From positions 1 to 64,000 of the forward strand of contig JAQGID010000211.1 of NCBI GenBank assembly GCA_028291405.1: a stretch of DNA of 64,000 nt, written 5' to 3'. Position numbers and translations under genes: made by a program. Source of the stretch: Rhodospirillales bacterium (GTDB lineage Bacteria > Pseudomonadota > Alphaproteobacteria > ATCC43930 > CGMCC-115725). The notes below the pieces were generated by a model. It searched no databases. It was not told where the DNA came from and saw only the letters and a list, made by a program, of their open reading frames with translations. Positions within the stretch are counted from its first letter, which is position 1; every line of letters starts with the position of its first letter. Below are positions 1-10,984 of the stretch, one piece after another.

Positions 1-1734
<1,734 letters not shown>

Positions 1735-1756
1735 GGCGCATCGCCGAAGCGTCGGC

Positions 1757-1793
1757 GCAAGGCTTGGGGGTTAACGGCGCCCCCAAGCCTTGC
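1757..1793. terminator. Perfect 14-bp inverted repeat after acnA (terminator-like hairpin without U-tract)
   Basis: GCAAGGCTTGGGGG - ttaacggcg - CCCCCAAGCCTTGC; no T-run follows on either strand. Confidence 0.5.
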
Positions 1794-1875
1794 CGCCCCA
1801 AAAAGCCGCGCCTCACCTGGACGTGAGTGGCGCTGCAGCCGCCGCGCCGCTAAGATCCACTCTCATCCTGAACCT

Positions 1876-2646
1876 GTGACACCGATTCCGAACATGATGA
1901 GACACTGCGGCGCTGCGCGCCGCGGGCTGCTTCTGGCGGCCTCTCTGATCGTATCGTCCTTGTCCGGCGCCGTCGCCGACGAGGCGCCACGCCCTGTCGT
2001 CGTCGAGCTCTTCACCTCTCAGGGGTGTTCCTCGTGCCCGCCGGCCGACGCCTATCTCCGCGAGCTGGCGCGGCGCAGCGACGTCATTCCCCTGGCCTAT
2101 CACGTCGATTATTGGAATTACATCGGCTGGGTCGATCCCTTCGCCTCCCAGCAGACGACGCAGCGGCAGCGCGACTACGCCCGCGCCCTCGGCCAGCGCT
2201 ATGTCTACACGCCGGAAATGGTGATCGGTGGCGCTAGGCACGAGGACGGCGCCAAGCGCGAGGCGGTCGAGAAACTCATCGCTGCCGCTCAGCGCGACGC
2301 CGCGCCGGGCCCGGCGATCGCGCTCCGCCGGGTTGGGGACGATAATCTGCAGATCAGCATCGCGGCCCAGGGGGCGGCTCCCGGCGAGGCCCTCGCGGTC
2401 TGGTTGGTGAAATTCGATCGCGAGCACTGGACGAAAGTCGCGCAGGGCGAGAACCAGGGCCGCATGCTCGGCGATTTCCAGGTCGTGCGCAGCCTCCGCC
2501 AGGTCGGCAGCTGGCAGGGCGAGAAGTTCGAGATCGAGCTGGCGTCCGAGGCGGCCGGCGACGGCGGTTGCGCCGTTCTGCTGCAACGCGGTGGAACCGG
2601 GCCGATTCTGGCCGCTTCGATGCTGCGTTTCGGGCCCGGCGGCTGA
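1876..2646 (+). CDS. DUF1223 family secreted thioredoxin-like protein
   Basis: Signal peptide then VVELFTSQGCSSCPPADAYL (CxxC) and HVDYWNYIGWVDPF motifs. Confidence 0.88.
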   Translation: MTPIPNMMRHCGAARRGLLLAASLIVSSLSGAVADEAPRPVVVELFTSQGCSSCPPADAYLRELARRSDVIPLAYHVDYWNYIGWVDPFASQQTTQRQRDYARALGQRYVYTPEMVIGGARHEDGAKREAVEKLIAAAQRDAAPGPAIALRRVGDDNLQISIAAQGAAPGEALAVWLVKFDREHWTKVAQGENQGRMLGDFQVVRSLRQVGSWQGEKFEIELASEAAGDGGCAVLLQRGGTGPILAASMLRFGPGG

Positions 2647-2802
2647 GCACCTCCCTTTGGGGGGCTGCGACAATTACGTCGTTGTGCAATGCACAATAAC
2701 GCTTGAAACCGGACCCGGACTGGACCAACTTCACTAACACTGAAGGGCGCTACGCTGGGCCGCCAGGCCCGCCGGCAGTCCTTCGCACGAGGAGCAGGGG
2801 AT

Positions 2803-3369
2803 ATGAGGCCGCAGAAATTTAAAGGGAACGTGTTCGTCGCGAACCTCCCGAAGGGCTATACCGACGAGGATTTGGCCCAGGCCTTTGATCCGTACGGCAT
2901 CGTCATCGCCGCGTTTCTGGCCCGCGACCCGCTGACCGGGGCGGCCAAGGGCCATGGGCTGGTGAGCTTGGCGCCCGACCGCGCCGCCGCCGCCGCCGTC
3001 GAGGCGATCAACGGTACGAAAATCGGTGGCCAGAAGGTCGAGGCGCGGATCGCCGATCCGACGATGGCGCTCACCATCCCGGCACCGCCGCGCCGGGCTT
3101 TTTCGAGCCGCCCCGAGCGCAGCGACTATTCGAGCCGCCCCGAGCGCAGCGATTATTCGAGCCGGCCCGAGCGCAGCGATTATCGGACGCGGCCCGAGCG
3201 CAGCGATTATCCGACGCGGCCCGAGCGCAGCGATTATCCGAGCCGGCCGGTTCGCAGCGACTTCTCCGATCGTCCGGAGGCTGCCGCGGCTTATTCGACG
3301 CCGCGGGCTCCGCGGGCGACGTTCCAGGTCGAGCATCGCTCGTTGCCTGTCGGTTACCGCAAGCATTAG
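2803..3369 (+). CDS. RRM-domain RNA-binding protein with repetitive RS-rich C-terminal tail
   Basis: GNVFVANLPKGYTDEDLAQAF (RNP2) and KGHGLVSLAP (RNP1-like); tail of RPERSDY repeats. Confidence 0.85.
   Translation: MRPQKFKGNVFVANLPKGYTDEDLAQAFDPYGIVIAAFLARDPLTGAAKGHGLVSLAPDRAAAAAVEAINGTKIGGQKVEARIADPTMALTIPAPPRRAFSSRPERSDYSSRPERSDYSSRPERSDYRTRPERSDYPTRPERSDYPSRPVRSDFSDRPEAAAAYSTPRAPRATFQVEHRSLPVGYRKH
3103..3264 (+). repeat. Six tandem 27-bp (9-aa) units encoding (S/P/R)(S/T)RPERSDY
   Basis: Direct reading: tcgagccgccccgagcgcagcgactat and five degenerate copies in frame. Confidence 0.93.
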
Positions 3370-3388
3370 AAAAGACATCCGCCATGAA

Positions 3389-3416
3389 AGCCCCTCCCTT
3401 GCGGGAGGGGCTTTTT
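3389..3416 (+). terminator. Rho-independent terminator after the RRM gene
   Basis: AGCCCCTCCC-TTGC-GGGAGGGGCT followed by TTTT. Confidence 0.9.
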
Positions 3417-3490
3417 GCGTCGCGGCATCACCATCAACCAGCTGCTCGCTTCAGCCGCAGCTGATGTGGCGTTGAGGTGAGCGGGAGGGT

Positions 3491-5386
3491 TTACGCCGCG
3501 GGCTGGAAAGCGATGCCTTTCTCCAGCAGCCCCGACAACCGGCGCGCGAAGGCGCTGGGATCGGGCAGCGGCTCGCCCTCGACGATGCGCGCCTGATCGA
3601 GCAGCAGCCAGGCGAACTCGCCGAGATCGTTCGACGCGCCCTCCTTTCCGACCATTGCGGCCAGCCCTTCGACGAGCTTGTTGCGCGGGTTGATCTCGAG
3701 GATGCGCTTGGCCGCGGCGTCGAGCTGGCGATGCTGCTTCAGCAGGCGCTCGAGATGCATGTCCATGTCGCCCTCGTCGGCGACGAGGCAGACCGCGCTG
3801 TCCGTCAACCGGTCCGAGGCGCGCACGTCCTTGACGGCATCGCCCAGCGCCAGCTTGAAGATCGCGATGAGGCCGGCGACATTGCCGCTGGGCTTGTCGT
3901 CCGCCTCCTTCGGCTTGTCCTTATCCTCGCCGTCGGCGGCGATCTTCGCCAAGTCGGCGCCGCCGCGCGTCACCGACTTGAATTGATGCTCCTTGTACTG
4001 ACCGAGCGACGGCAGCCAGAACTCGTCGACCGGGTCGGTGAGCAGCAGCACCTCGACGCCCTTGGCGCGGAAGCCTTCGAGCTGCGGGCTGCGCTTCAGC
4101 TGGTCGAGCTGGTCGCCGGTGATCGTGTAGATCGCCTCCTGGCCCGGCTTCATGCGCCCGACGTAATCATCGAGCGAGATGAGGTCCTCCGAAGCGGTCG
4201 AGCGGAAGCGGACGAGCGGGATGATCGTGTCGCGCTGCTCGAAATCCTCGTAGAGCCCCTCCTTGACGACCGCGCCGAAATTCTCCCAGAACTTCGCGTA
4301 TTCCTCGGGCGCGTCAGTCGCCTTCTTCGCGAGCTCGCCGAGCACGCGCTTGGTGATCTGGCTGCGCATGCGGGCGAGGATCGGGTTGTTCTGCAGCATC
4401 TCGCGGCTGACGTTCAGCGGCAGATCCTCGGAATCGACGATGCCACGCAGGAAGCGGAGATACGAGGGCAGCAGCGCCTGGCAGTCGTCGGTAATGAAGA
4501 CGCGGCGGACGTACAGCTTGACGTGATGCTTGCGGGCGGGATCGAAGAGGTCGAACGGCTTGCTCGAGGGAACGAAGAGCAGGTTCGTGTACTCGATCTT
4601 GCCTTCGGCGCGGTTGTGGAGGGTGAGCCACGGCTCGTCGAAGCTGTGGCCGACGTGGTGGTAGAACTCCTTGTACTGCTCGGGCGTGATCTCGCTGCGC
4701 GGACGGGTCCAGAGGGCCGCCGCGTTGTTGACGGTCTCCTCCTTGTCGCCGTCCTTGAGGACGATCGGCAGGGCGATGTGGTCGGAATATTTCTTGACGA
4801 TGGCGCGTAGCCGGTGCGGCTCGAGGAACTCGTCCTCGTTCTCGCGAAGGTGGAGAATCACGGTCGTGCCGCGTACCGGCGCCGATCCGTCTTCGACGGG
4901 GTCGACGGTGAATTCGCCACGGCCGTCCGAGACCCAGCGCCAGGCCTGCGCTTCGCCGGCCTTGCGGGCGATCACCTCGACCTCGCTGGCGACCATGAAC
5001 GCCGAGTAGAAGCCGACGCCGAACTGGCCGATCAGCGCCATGTCCTTGCCCTGCTCACCGGACAGGTTCTGGACGAAGGCGGCGGTCCCGGACCGCGCGA
5101 TCGTGCCGAGATTGTCGATCAGCTCATCATGGTTCATGCCGATGCCGTTGTCGGCGACCGTCAGGGTGCGCGCCGCCTTGTCGGGCGTCAGCAAGACCCG
5201 GAACTCGGCGGCATCGCCGACCAGCTCGGGCTGCATCAGCGCGGCATAGCGCAGCTTGTCGCAGGCGTCCGAGGCGTTGGAGATCAGCTCGCGCAGGAAG
5301 ATCTCCTTGTCGCTGTAAAGCGAGTGCGCGACGATGTCGAGGAGGCGGCTGACCTCCGCCTGGAAGCTTCTTTTTTCTGACGCCAT
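3491..5386 (-). CDS. htpG: Molecular chaperone HtpG (Hsp90)
   Basis: MASEKRSFQAEVSRLLDIVAHSLYSDKEIFLRELISNASDACDKLRY; GQFGVGFYSAFMVA; 631 aa. The longer track ORF (3491..6880) is an artefactual extension. Confidence 0.97.
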   Translation of the reverse strand: MASEKRSFQAEVSRLLDIVAHSLYSDKEIFLRELISNASDACDKLRYAALMQPELVGDAAEFRVLLTPDKAARTLTVADNGIGMNHDELIDNLGTIARSGTAAFVQNLSGEQGKDMALIGQFGVGFYSAFMVASEVEVIARKAGEAQAWRWVSDGRGEFTVDPVEDGSAPVRGTTVILHLRENEDEFLEPHRLRAIVKKYSDHIALPIVLKDGDKEETVNNAAALWTRPRSEITPEQYKEFYHHVGHSFDEPWLTLHNRAEGKIEYTNLLFVPSSKPFDLFDPARKHHVKLYVRRVFITDDCQALLPSYLRFLRGIVDSEDLPLNVSREMLQNNPILARMRSQITKRVLGELAKKATDAPEEYAKFWENFGAVVKEGLYEDFEQRDTIIPLVRFRSTASEDLISLDDYVGRMKPGQEAIYTITGDQLDQLKRSPQLEGFRAKGVEVLLLTDPVDEFWLPSLGQYKEHQFKSVTRGGADLAKIAADGEDKDKPKEADDKPSGNVAGLIAIFKLALGDAVKDVRASDRLTDSAVCLVADEGDMDMHLERLLKQHRQLDAAAKRILEINPRNKLVEGLAAMVGKEGASNDLGEFAWLLLDQARIVEGEPLPDPSAFARRLSGLLEKGIAFQPAA

Positions 5387-5423
5387 GACCCTTGCCGTTG
5401 TGGTTGACCCCAAAGCTTGCGCA

Positions 5424-5453
5424 GATATGAGCAAGCAGGCGGAAAGGTGCAAG
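5424..5453 (-). promoter_or_regulatory. Candidate RpoH (sigma-32-like) promoter for htpG
   Basis: Minus strand reads CTTGCAC - 16 nt - TCATATC, about 40 nt upstream of the htpG ATG; resembles the alphaproteobacterial CTTG...CATAT heat-shock signature. Confidence 0.45.
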
Positions 5454-5575
5454 TGCCGCGTGCATCGCCGGCGCGGCAGCCTTGGTTTCGGTGGTTGACA
5501 GCGACCGCGGCTTGCCCGGTACTCTAGGCGAAACGGGGCCGGGATAGGCTGCCCGCGGCTAAGGGGGAATCGAGG

Positions 5576-6784
5576 ATGCGGTCGAGAATTGCCGTCGTGT
5601 CGTTGACGCTGGTGCTGGCGTCGTCGGGTGCCGCGCTGGCCGACAAAAACTATGGGCCGGGCGTCACGGACACCGAGATCAAGCTCGGCCAGACGCAGCC
5701 CTTCAGCGGCCCGGTCTCCGCCGCCTCGGCCGAGGGGAAGTCCTCGGCGGCCTATTTCGACATGATCAATGCCGAGGGCGGCATCAATGGGCGCAAGGTC
5801 AAGCTGATCGCGCTCGACGACGGTTTCGTGCCGCCGCGCACCGTCGAGCAGACCCGCCGCCTCGTCGAGGAGGACAACGTGTTGGCGATGGTCGGCTCGC
5901 TCGGCTCGCCGACCCAGGCGGTCGTCCAGAAATACCTCAACAACAAGAAGGTGCCGCAGCTGCTCATCATCAGCGGCGCCAAGCGCTTCAACGATCCGAA
6001 GAATTTCCCCTATACGATATCGTTCTACTCGAATTTCACCGTCGAATCCGGGGCCTATGCGCGCTACATCCTGCAGGAGAAGCCCAACGCCAAGATCGCC
6101 GTGCTCTATCAGAATGACGAATTCGGCAAGGACTACTATGACGGGTTCAAGGCGGGGCTCGGCCCGGCCGGCGTGAAGCTGATCGTTGCCGACGCCGCGT
6201 TCGAGACGACCGATCCGACCGTCGATTCGCAGATTATCGCGTTGCAGGCCTCGGGCGCCGACGTGCTGGTCAATTTCTCGACCCAGAAATTCGCCGCCCA
6301 GGCGATCCGCAAGACCTATGATCTCGGGTGGCGGCCGCTGCACATCGTCGATACCGTGGCGAGCTCGGTCGCCTCGGTGCTGCGCCCGGCCGGGCTGGAG
6401 CGCTCGGTCGGCGTCGTCAGCGGCACGATGATCAAGGACACCAGCTACGCCGACAAGGACGTCGAGAACTATCTCGCCTTCATGAAGAAATGGAATCCGA
6501 ACGGCGATCCCGACGACGCGGCGAGCGTCTGGGGCTATCTCAACGGCCAGCTCGCGACGCTGATCCTGAAGAACTGCGGCGACGAGCTGACCCGCGAGAA
6601 CATCATCAAGCAGACGACCTCGCTGCGGAACGTTCATCTGTCGATGCAGGTCGACGGCGTCAACGTCACCTTCACGCCCGACGACTATGCCGGGCTGCAC
6701 GCGGTGCAGATGGCGCGGTTCGACGGCACGCATTGGGTCAAGTTCGGCGACGTCGTCACCGTTGATACGCTGAAGGGTCAATAG
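5576..6784 (+). CDS. Branched-chain amino acid-type ABC transporter substrate-binding protein (Peripla_BP_6/LivJ-like)
   Basis: Signal peptide; GVTDTEIKLGQTQPFSGPVSAAS...GGINGRKVKLIALDDG. Confidence 0.92.
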   Translation: MRSRIAVVSLTLVLASSGAALADKNYGPGVTDTEIKLGQTQPFSGPVSAASAEGKSSAAYFDMINAEGGINGRKVKLIALDDGFVPPRTVEQTRRLVEEDNVLAMVGSLGSPTQAVVQKYLNNKKVPQLLIISGAKRFNDPKNFPYTISFYSNFTVESGAYARYILQEKPNAKIAVLYQNDEFGKDYYDGFKAGLGPAGVKLIVADAAFETTDPTVDSQIIALQASGADVLVNFSTQKFAAQAIRKTYDLGWRPLHIVDTVASSVASVLRPAGLERSVGVVSGTMIKDTSYADKDVENYLAFMKKWNPNGDPDDAASVWGYLNGQLATLILKNCGDELTRENIIKQTTSLRNVHLSMQVDGVNVTFTPDDYAGLHAVQMARFDGTHWVKFGDVVTVDTLKGQ

Positions 6785-6797
6785 GGAGGATTTCGTC

Positions 6798-7826
6798 ATG
6801 GCGACAGCCGGACTGTCGGCGGTTCTCGCCGCCGCGCTGATTGCGGGATGGTCCATTGCCGCGCCGGCCGCGGATCTCACGACGATCCGCGTTGCGGTCG
6901 GCGGCGCTGGCTGTCTCTGCTATCTGCCGACCATGCTGGCCGAGCAGATCGGCGCCTATAAAAAGAATGGCCTCGCGGTCGAGATCGCCAATTTGAAGGG
7001 CGGCTCGCAGGCGCTGACCGCGGTGCTCGGCGGCAGCGCCGACGTCGTCTCCGGTTATTTCGACCATACCGTCGTGATCCAGGCGAAGCAGAAGGTGCTG
7101 ACCGCCTTCGTCGCCTACGACCGCCTGCCGGGCCTCGTCCTGGCGGTCTCGCCGAAGACCACCGGCGTCGCCTCGCTGAAGGACCTCGTCGGCAAGAAGG
7201 TCGGCGTCAGCGCGCCCGGCTCCTCGACCGATTTCTTTCTGAAATACCTGCTGCGCAAAGACGGCGACGATCCCGGGTCGGTCGCGGTGATCGGCGTTGG
7301 TCTCGACGCCACGGCGGTCGCCGCGATGGAGCAGGGGATGGTCGACGCCGCGGTGATGCTCGATCCGGCGGTCACCGTGCTGGAGACCAAATATCCCGGT
7401 CTCAAGCTGCTCAGTGACACCCGGACCGAGGCCGACACGCTGCGCGTCTTCGGCGGGCAATATCCGGGCGGCGTCCTTTACGCCCCGCCCGACTGGATCG
7501 CCAAGCACGAGAAGGAGACGCAGGCGCTCGCCGACGCGATGGTCGAGACGCTGCAATGGCTGCACGCCCATTCGCCCGAGGAGATCGCCGCCAAGATGCC
7601 GGACGAGCTGGTCGGGCCCGACAAAAAGCTTTATGTGGCAGCGCTGAAGAGCGCGATGGCGATGTACTCTCCGACCGGGCTGATGGACGAGAAGGGCGCA
7701 CAGGCGGTGATCGATCTCTTCAGCCAGTCGGATCCGGACATCGCCAAGGCCCATGTCGACCTCAGCAAGACCTACACCAATCGCTTCGCCGCCGCCGCGG
7801 ATGCCAAGCTCGGCATCAAGAACTGA
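6798..7826 (+). CDS. NMT1/SsuA/TauA-like ABC transporter substrate-binding protein
   Basis: TIRVAVGGAGCLCYLPTMLAEQIGAYKKNGLAVEIANLKGGSQALTAVLGGSADVVSGY. Confidence 0.88.
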   Translation: MATAGLSAVLAAALIAGWSIAAPAADLTTIRVAVGGAGCLCYLPTMLAEQIGAYKKNGLAVEIANLKGGSQALTAVLGGSADVVSGYFDHTVVIQAKQKVLTAFVAYDRLPGLVLAVSPKTTGVASLKDLVGKKVGVSAPGSSTDFFLKYLLRKDGDDPGSVAVIGVGLDATAVAAMEQGMVDAAVMLDPAVTVLETKYPGLKLLSDTRTEADTLRVFGGQYPGGVLYAPPDWIAKHEKETQALADAMVETLQWLHAHSPEEIAAKMPDELVGPDKKLYVAALKSAMAMYSPTGLMDEKGAQAVIDLFSQSDPDIAKAHVDLSKTYTNRFAAAADAKLGIKN

Positions 7827-7848
7827 CGATTCCGGACCCTCGCGGCCC

Positions 7849-8649
7849 TTGACCACGCCCGCCGTCTCCTGCCGCAAAATCACTGTCCGCTTCGCGACCC
7901 CGTCGGGCGGCGCTCACACCGTCATCGGCGATATCTCGCTCGACGTCGAGGATGGCACCTTCGTCGCCATCGTCGGACCCTCCGGCTGCGGCAAATCGAC
8001 CCTGCTCAACCTCGTCGCCGGTCTGCTGCAGCCCCAGCTCGGCGACATCGCGATCTTCGGCGAGCCGCTGACCGGCATCAACCGCCACGCCGGCTATCTC
8101 TTCCAGCAGGACGCGCTGCTCCCGTGGCGCACGGTACTCGACAACGTCATGCTGGGCCTCGTCTTCCGCGGCGTGCCGCGCGACGAGGCGACGCAGCGCG
8201 CCCGGCAGTGGATCGCGCGCGTCGGCCTGACTGGCTTCGAGGATCGTTTCCCGCACCTCCTCTCCGGCGGCATGCGCAAGCGTGCCGCGATCGCCCAGAG
8301 CTGGATCGTCGACCCGCGCATCCTCCTGATGGACGAGCCGTTCAGCGCCCTGGACGTGCAGACCCGCCAGGTCATGGAGACCGAGCTGCTCGACCTCTGG
8401 CAGGAGAGCCGGCGCACCGTCCTTTTCATCACCCACGACCTCGAGGAGGCGATCGCCCTTGCCGATCGCGTCGTCGTGCTCTCGGCCGGCCCGGCGGCGC
8501 GAATCAAAGGCGACTATCCCGTCGCCCTAGCGCGGCCGCGCGATGTCGCCGAAATCCGCCTGGATCCCGAATTTGTCGAGCTCTACCGCCAGATCTGGGC
8601 CGATCTGCGCGACGAGGTCCGTCAGTCACAAGCGCAAGGGTTTCGATGA
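7849..8649 (+). CDS. Nitrate/sulfonate/taurine-type ABC transporter ATP-binding protein (probable TTG start)
   Basis: Walker A GPSGCGKST; LLSGGMRKRAAIAQS; Walker B ILLMDEPFSALD; TTG in frame at 7849. Confidence 0.92.
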   Translation: MTTPAVSCRKITVRFATPSGGAHTVIGDISLDVEDGTFVAIVGPSGCGKSTLLNLVAGLLQPQLGDIAIFGEPLTGINRHAGYLFQQDALLPWRTVLDNVMLGLVFRGVPRDEATQRARQWIARVGLTGFEDRFPHLLSGGMRKRAAIAQSWIVDPRILLMDEPFSALDVQTRQVMETELLDLWQESRRTVLFITHDLEEAIALADRVVVLSAGPAARIKGDYPVALARPRDVAEIRLDPEFVELYRQIWADLRDEVRQSQAQGFR

Positions 8650-8679
8650 AGCGGGGCTTTTGGTGAATCGGGGCTTTCG

Positions 8680-9495
8680 ATGAGGATGTCTCGCCTGATC
8701 GACGACGGCACCAGCGTCGCCGTCACCAGCGCCAAGCCACGCCTGTCGCTGGTGACCGCGCTGCAGATCCTCGTGTTCGTCGTGCTCGTCGCCGCCTGGC
8801 AACTCGGTGCCGCACTCGGCTGGATCGATCCGTTCTTCTTCAGCCGGCCGAGCGACATCGCGGCGAAGATCGGCGAGTGGCTGGTGACCGGCTACCTCTG
8901 GCCGCATCTCGCGGTGACGCTGACCGAGGCGCTGCTCGCCTTCGTCATCGGCACGGTGTCTGGGGTCGCCTGCGGCCTCGCCTTCGCCCGCATCGAGCTG
9001 CTGGCGGCGGTGTTCGATCCCTATATCCGGATCCTCAACGCCCTGCCGCGAGTCATCCTGGCGCCGATTCTGATCCTGTGGTTCGGCCTCGGCATGGCCT
9101 CCAAGGTCGCGCTCGGCGTGACCCTCGTCTTCTTTATCGTCTTCTTCAACACCTTCCAGGGGATCCGCGAGGTCGACCCGGTGGTGCGGAACAACGCCCG
9201 CATGCTGCAGGCGAGCGACCGCCAGCTCTTGCGGCATGTCTATCTGCCCTCGGCGATGGCGTGGATCTTCTCGAGCCTGCACACCTCGATCGGCTTTGCG
9301 CTGGTCGGCGCCGTCGTCGGCGAGTACATCGGCGCCGCGCGCGGCATCGGCTATGTCGTGGCGCAGGCGCAGGGCGTTTTCGACACGACCTCGGTGTTCG
9401 CCGGCCTCATCCTGACGTCGGCCGTGGTGCTGGTCATCGACCTCGGCATCCACCGGCTCGAGCGCCATCTGCTGCGCTGGCGGCCGCGTATCTAG
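8680..9495 (+). CDS. ABC transporter permease (SsuC/TauC-like)
   Basis: Multiple TM helices; EYIGAARGIGYVVAQAQGVFDT (EAA-loop context). Confidence 0.9.
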   Translation: MRMSRLIDDGTSVAVTSAKPRLSLVTALQILVFVVLVAAWQLGAALGWIDPFFFSRPSDIAAKIGEWLVTGYLWPHLAVTLTEALLAFVIGTVSGVACGLAFARIELLAAVFDPYIRILNALPRVILAPILILWFGLGMASKVALGVTLVFFIVFFNTFQGIREVDPVVRNNARMLQASDRQLLRHVYLPSAMAWIFSSLHTSIGFALVGAVVGEYIGAARGIGYVVAQAQGVFDTTSVFAGLILTSAVVLVIDLGIHRLERHLLRWRPRI

Positions 9496-9510
9496 ATTGT
9501 CGTCGTGCGG

Positions 9511-10635
9511 CTAGGGCGCCGCCTTGCCGCCGTGTTCGGAAATCGCCATCGGCTTCTGCACGATGACGCCGTACCAGCCGAGTCCGCGGTAGGTCTCGTA
9601 TCCGGGCGTGAGAGCGTAGCCGATCTGCGTCCCGTCGCCGGCGCGGTAATAGCCGACGTCGTTGCCGCGCGGCTCGAAGGCAAAGCGATCGTCGAGCCGA
9701 TGTCCCTCGCTCGACGAGGCGATGACGCGGTTTTGAGAGTCGAGCAGCAGACAGACCGTCCGGGATTTTTCCTCGCCGGTCAGCCGGACGCCGTTGACGA
9801 CCGCCGCTGCCTGCGGCTGCCAGTCGAAGAAGATGCCGAGGACGCCGAGCTTCTCGCCGTTGACCGAGCCGTCGCGGCGGATCGCGGTGGCGTAGCTCGC
9901 CACCTGGGCATTGCCGAGGTGACGGTTGACCGCGACGTCACAGGCGACGTAATCGTCCCCCGACCGCGTCGCCATCGCTTGGGCGAACCACGGCTCGTCG
10001 GCGACGCTGGCGCCGATCGCCGAGCCGTAGCGCTCCGGCCTGCCGTTCGCGATGACGCGCCCGTCGAGGTCGGCGATCCAGAGATCGAGATAGACGGTGT
10101 AGCTGTTGAGGATGACCGCGAGACGCTTGCAGGCGTAGGAAGCTGCCGCACCGGCGCTGCTCGCCATCTCGCCGGCGGCGGCGACGACGGCCGCATCGGT
10201 TGCCCACCAGCGCACGTCGCACGACCGTTCGTAGAGATTGCGATCGATGATCTCGATCATGTTGAGCGCGAGATCGGACAGGCGCTCGCCGCGCATTTGC
10301 TCGACCATCGATTGACCGAGGCCGGTGAGCTCGGTGATTGCGCCGCCGAGCTCGCTCGCGAGCTGGCCGGCAATGCCGGTGATCCGTTCCGAAACGCCCT
10401 TGACCTCCTGGGCGACCACGGCGAAACCGCGGCCCGCCTCGCCGGCGCGCGCCGCCTCGATCAGCGCGTTCAGGGCGAGGATCCTCGTCTCGCCGGTGAT
10501 GCGATTGATCTGCGCGATCTTCTCGTCGGCGATGCTTGCGACGTGTTGCGACAGCGCGACGACGCGTTCGGGTTCGGCCATGGTTTGCGCACTCGGGTTC
10601 GGGTCCTGTGTATATTTACGCGTTGCCCTTAACAT
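9511..10635 (-). CDS. Soluble methyl-accepting chemotaxis-type protein: N-terminal MCP signalling tip, C-terminal Cache-like sensor region
   Basis: [34 protein letters not shown] hairpin tip near the N-terminus, followed by [41 protein letters not shown]; no hydrophobic TM segment seen. Alternative start 10581. Confidence 0.85.
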   Translation of the reverse strand: MLRATRKYTQDPNPSAQTMAEPERVVALSQHVASIADEKIAQINRITGETRILALNALIEAARAGEAGRGFAVVAQEVKGVSERITGIAGQLASELGGAITELTGLGQSMVEQMRGERLSDLALNMIEIIDRNLYERSCDVRWWATDAAVVAAAGEMASSAGAAASYACKRLAVILNSYTVYLDLWIADLDGRVIANGRPERYGSAIGASVADEPWFAQAMATRSGDDYVACDVAVNRHLGNAQVASYATAIRRDGSVNGEKLGVLGIFFDWQPQAAAVVNGVRLTGEEKSRTVCLLLDSQNRVIASSSEGHRLDDRFAFEPRGNDVGYYRAGDGTQIGYALTPGYETYRGLGWYGVIVQKPMAISEHGGKAAP

Positions 10636-10984
10636 CCCGTAAAAACCACTAATCTGCTTAATTACTGTTTGTTCGAACGTAGAAAAGGGCAGCGCGAGTA
10701 CTGCGACAAAGGACCGATCGCTCGTTGCGCACAAAGTATCGGCAAAAATGTGCGAATTTTGATGAATTGATGGGCAATTCTCGACTTGAGCAGCAAGGTG
10801 GCTGCGGTGCGGCCTTTGTGAAAAGCAGAGCACCCGACCCCGGACCAACCCAAGCCCGGCATTTCGTGGCGTCCGCCGCAAAGTCCCGGTCGGACATTGC
10901 GTGTCCGGTCCACCACGACGTGCCGCGATGGAAATCGCACTCTTGCGTCTTGCCTTCCGGCGCGCTTCACCCGATTCTTCAGGG

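Noticed and set aside
5387-6880. Upstream extension of htpG ORF (3491..6880, -, 1129 aa)
   Set aside because: Antisense to a clear SBP gene; HtpG starts at MASEKRSF (5386)
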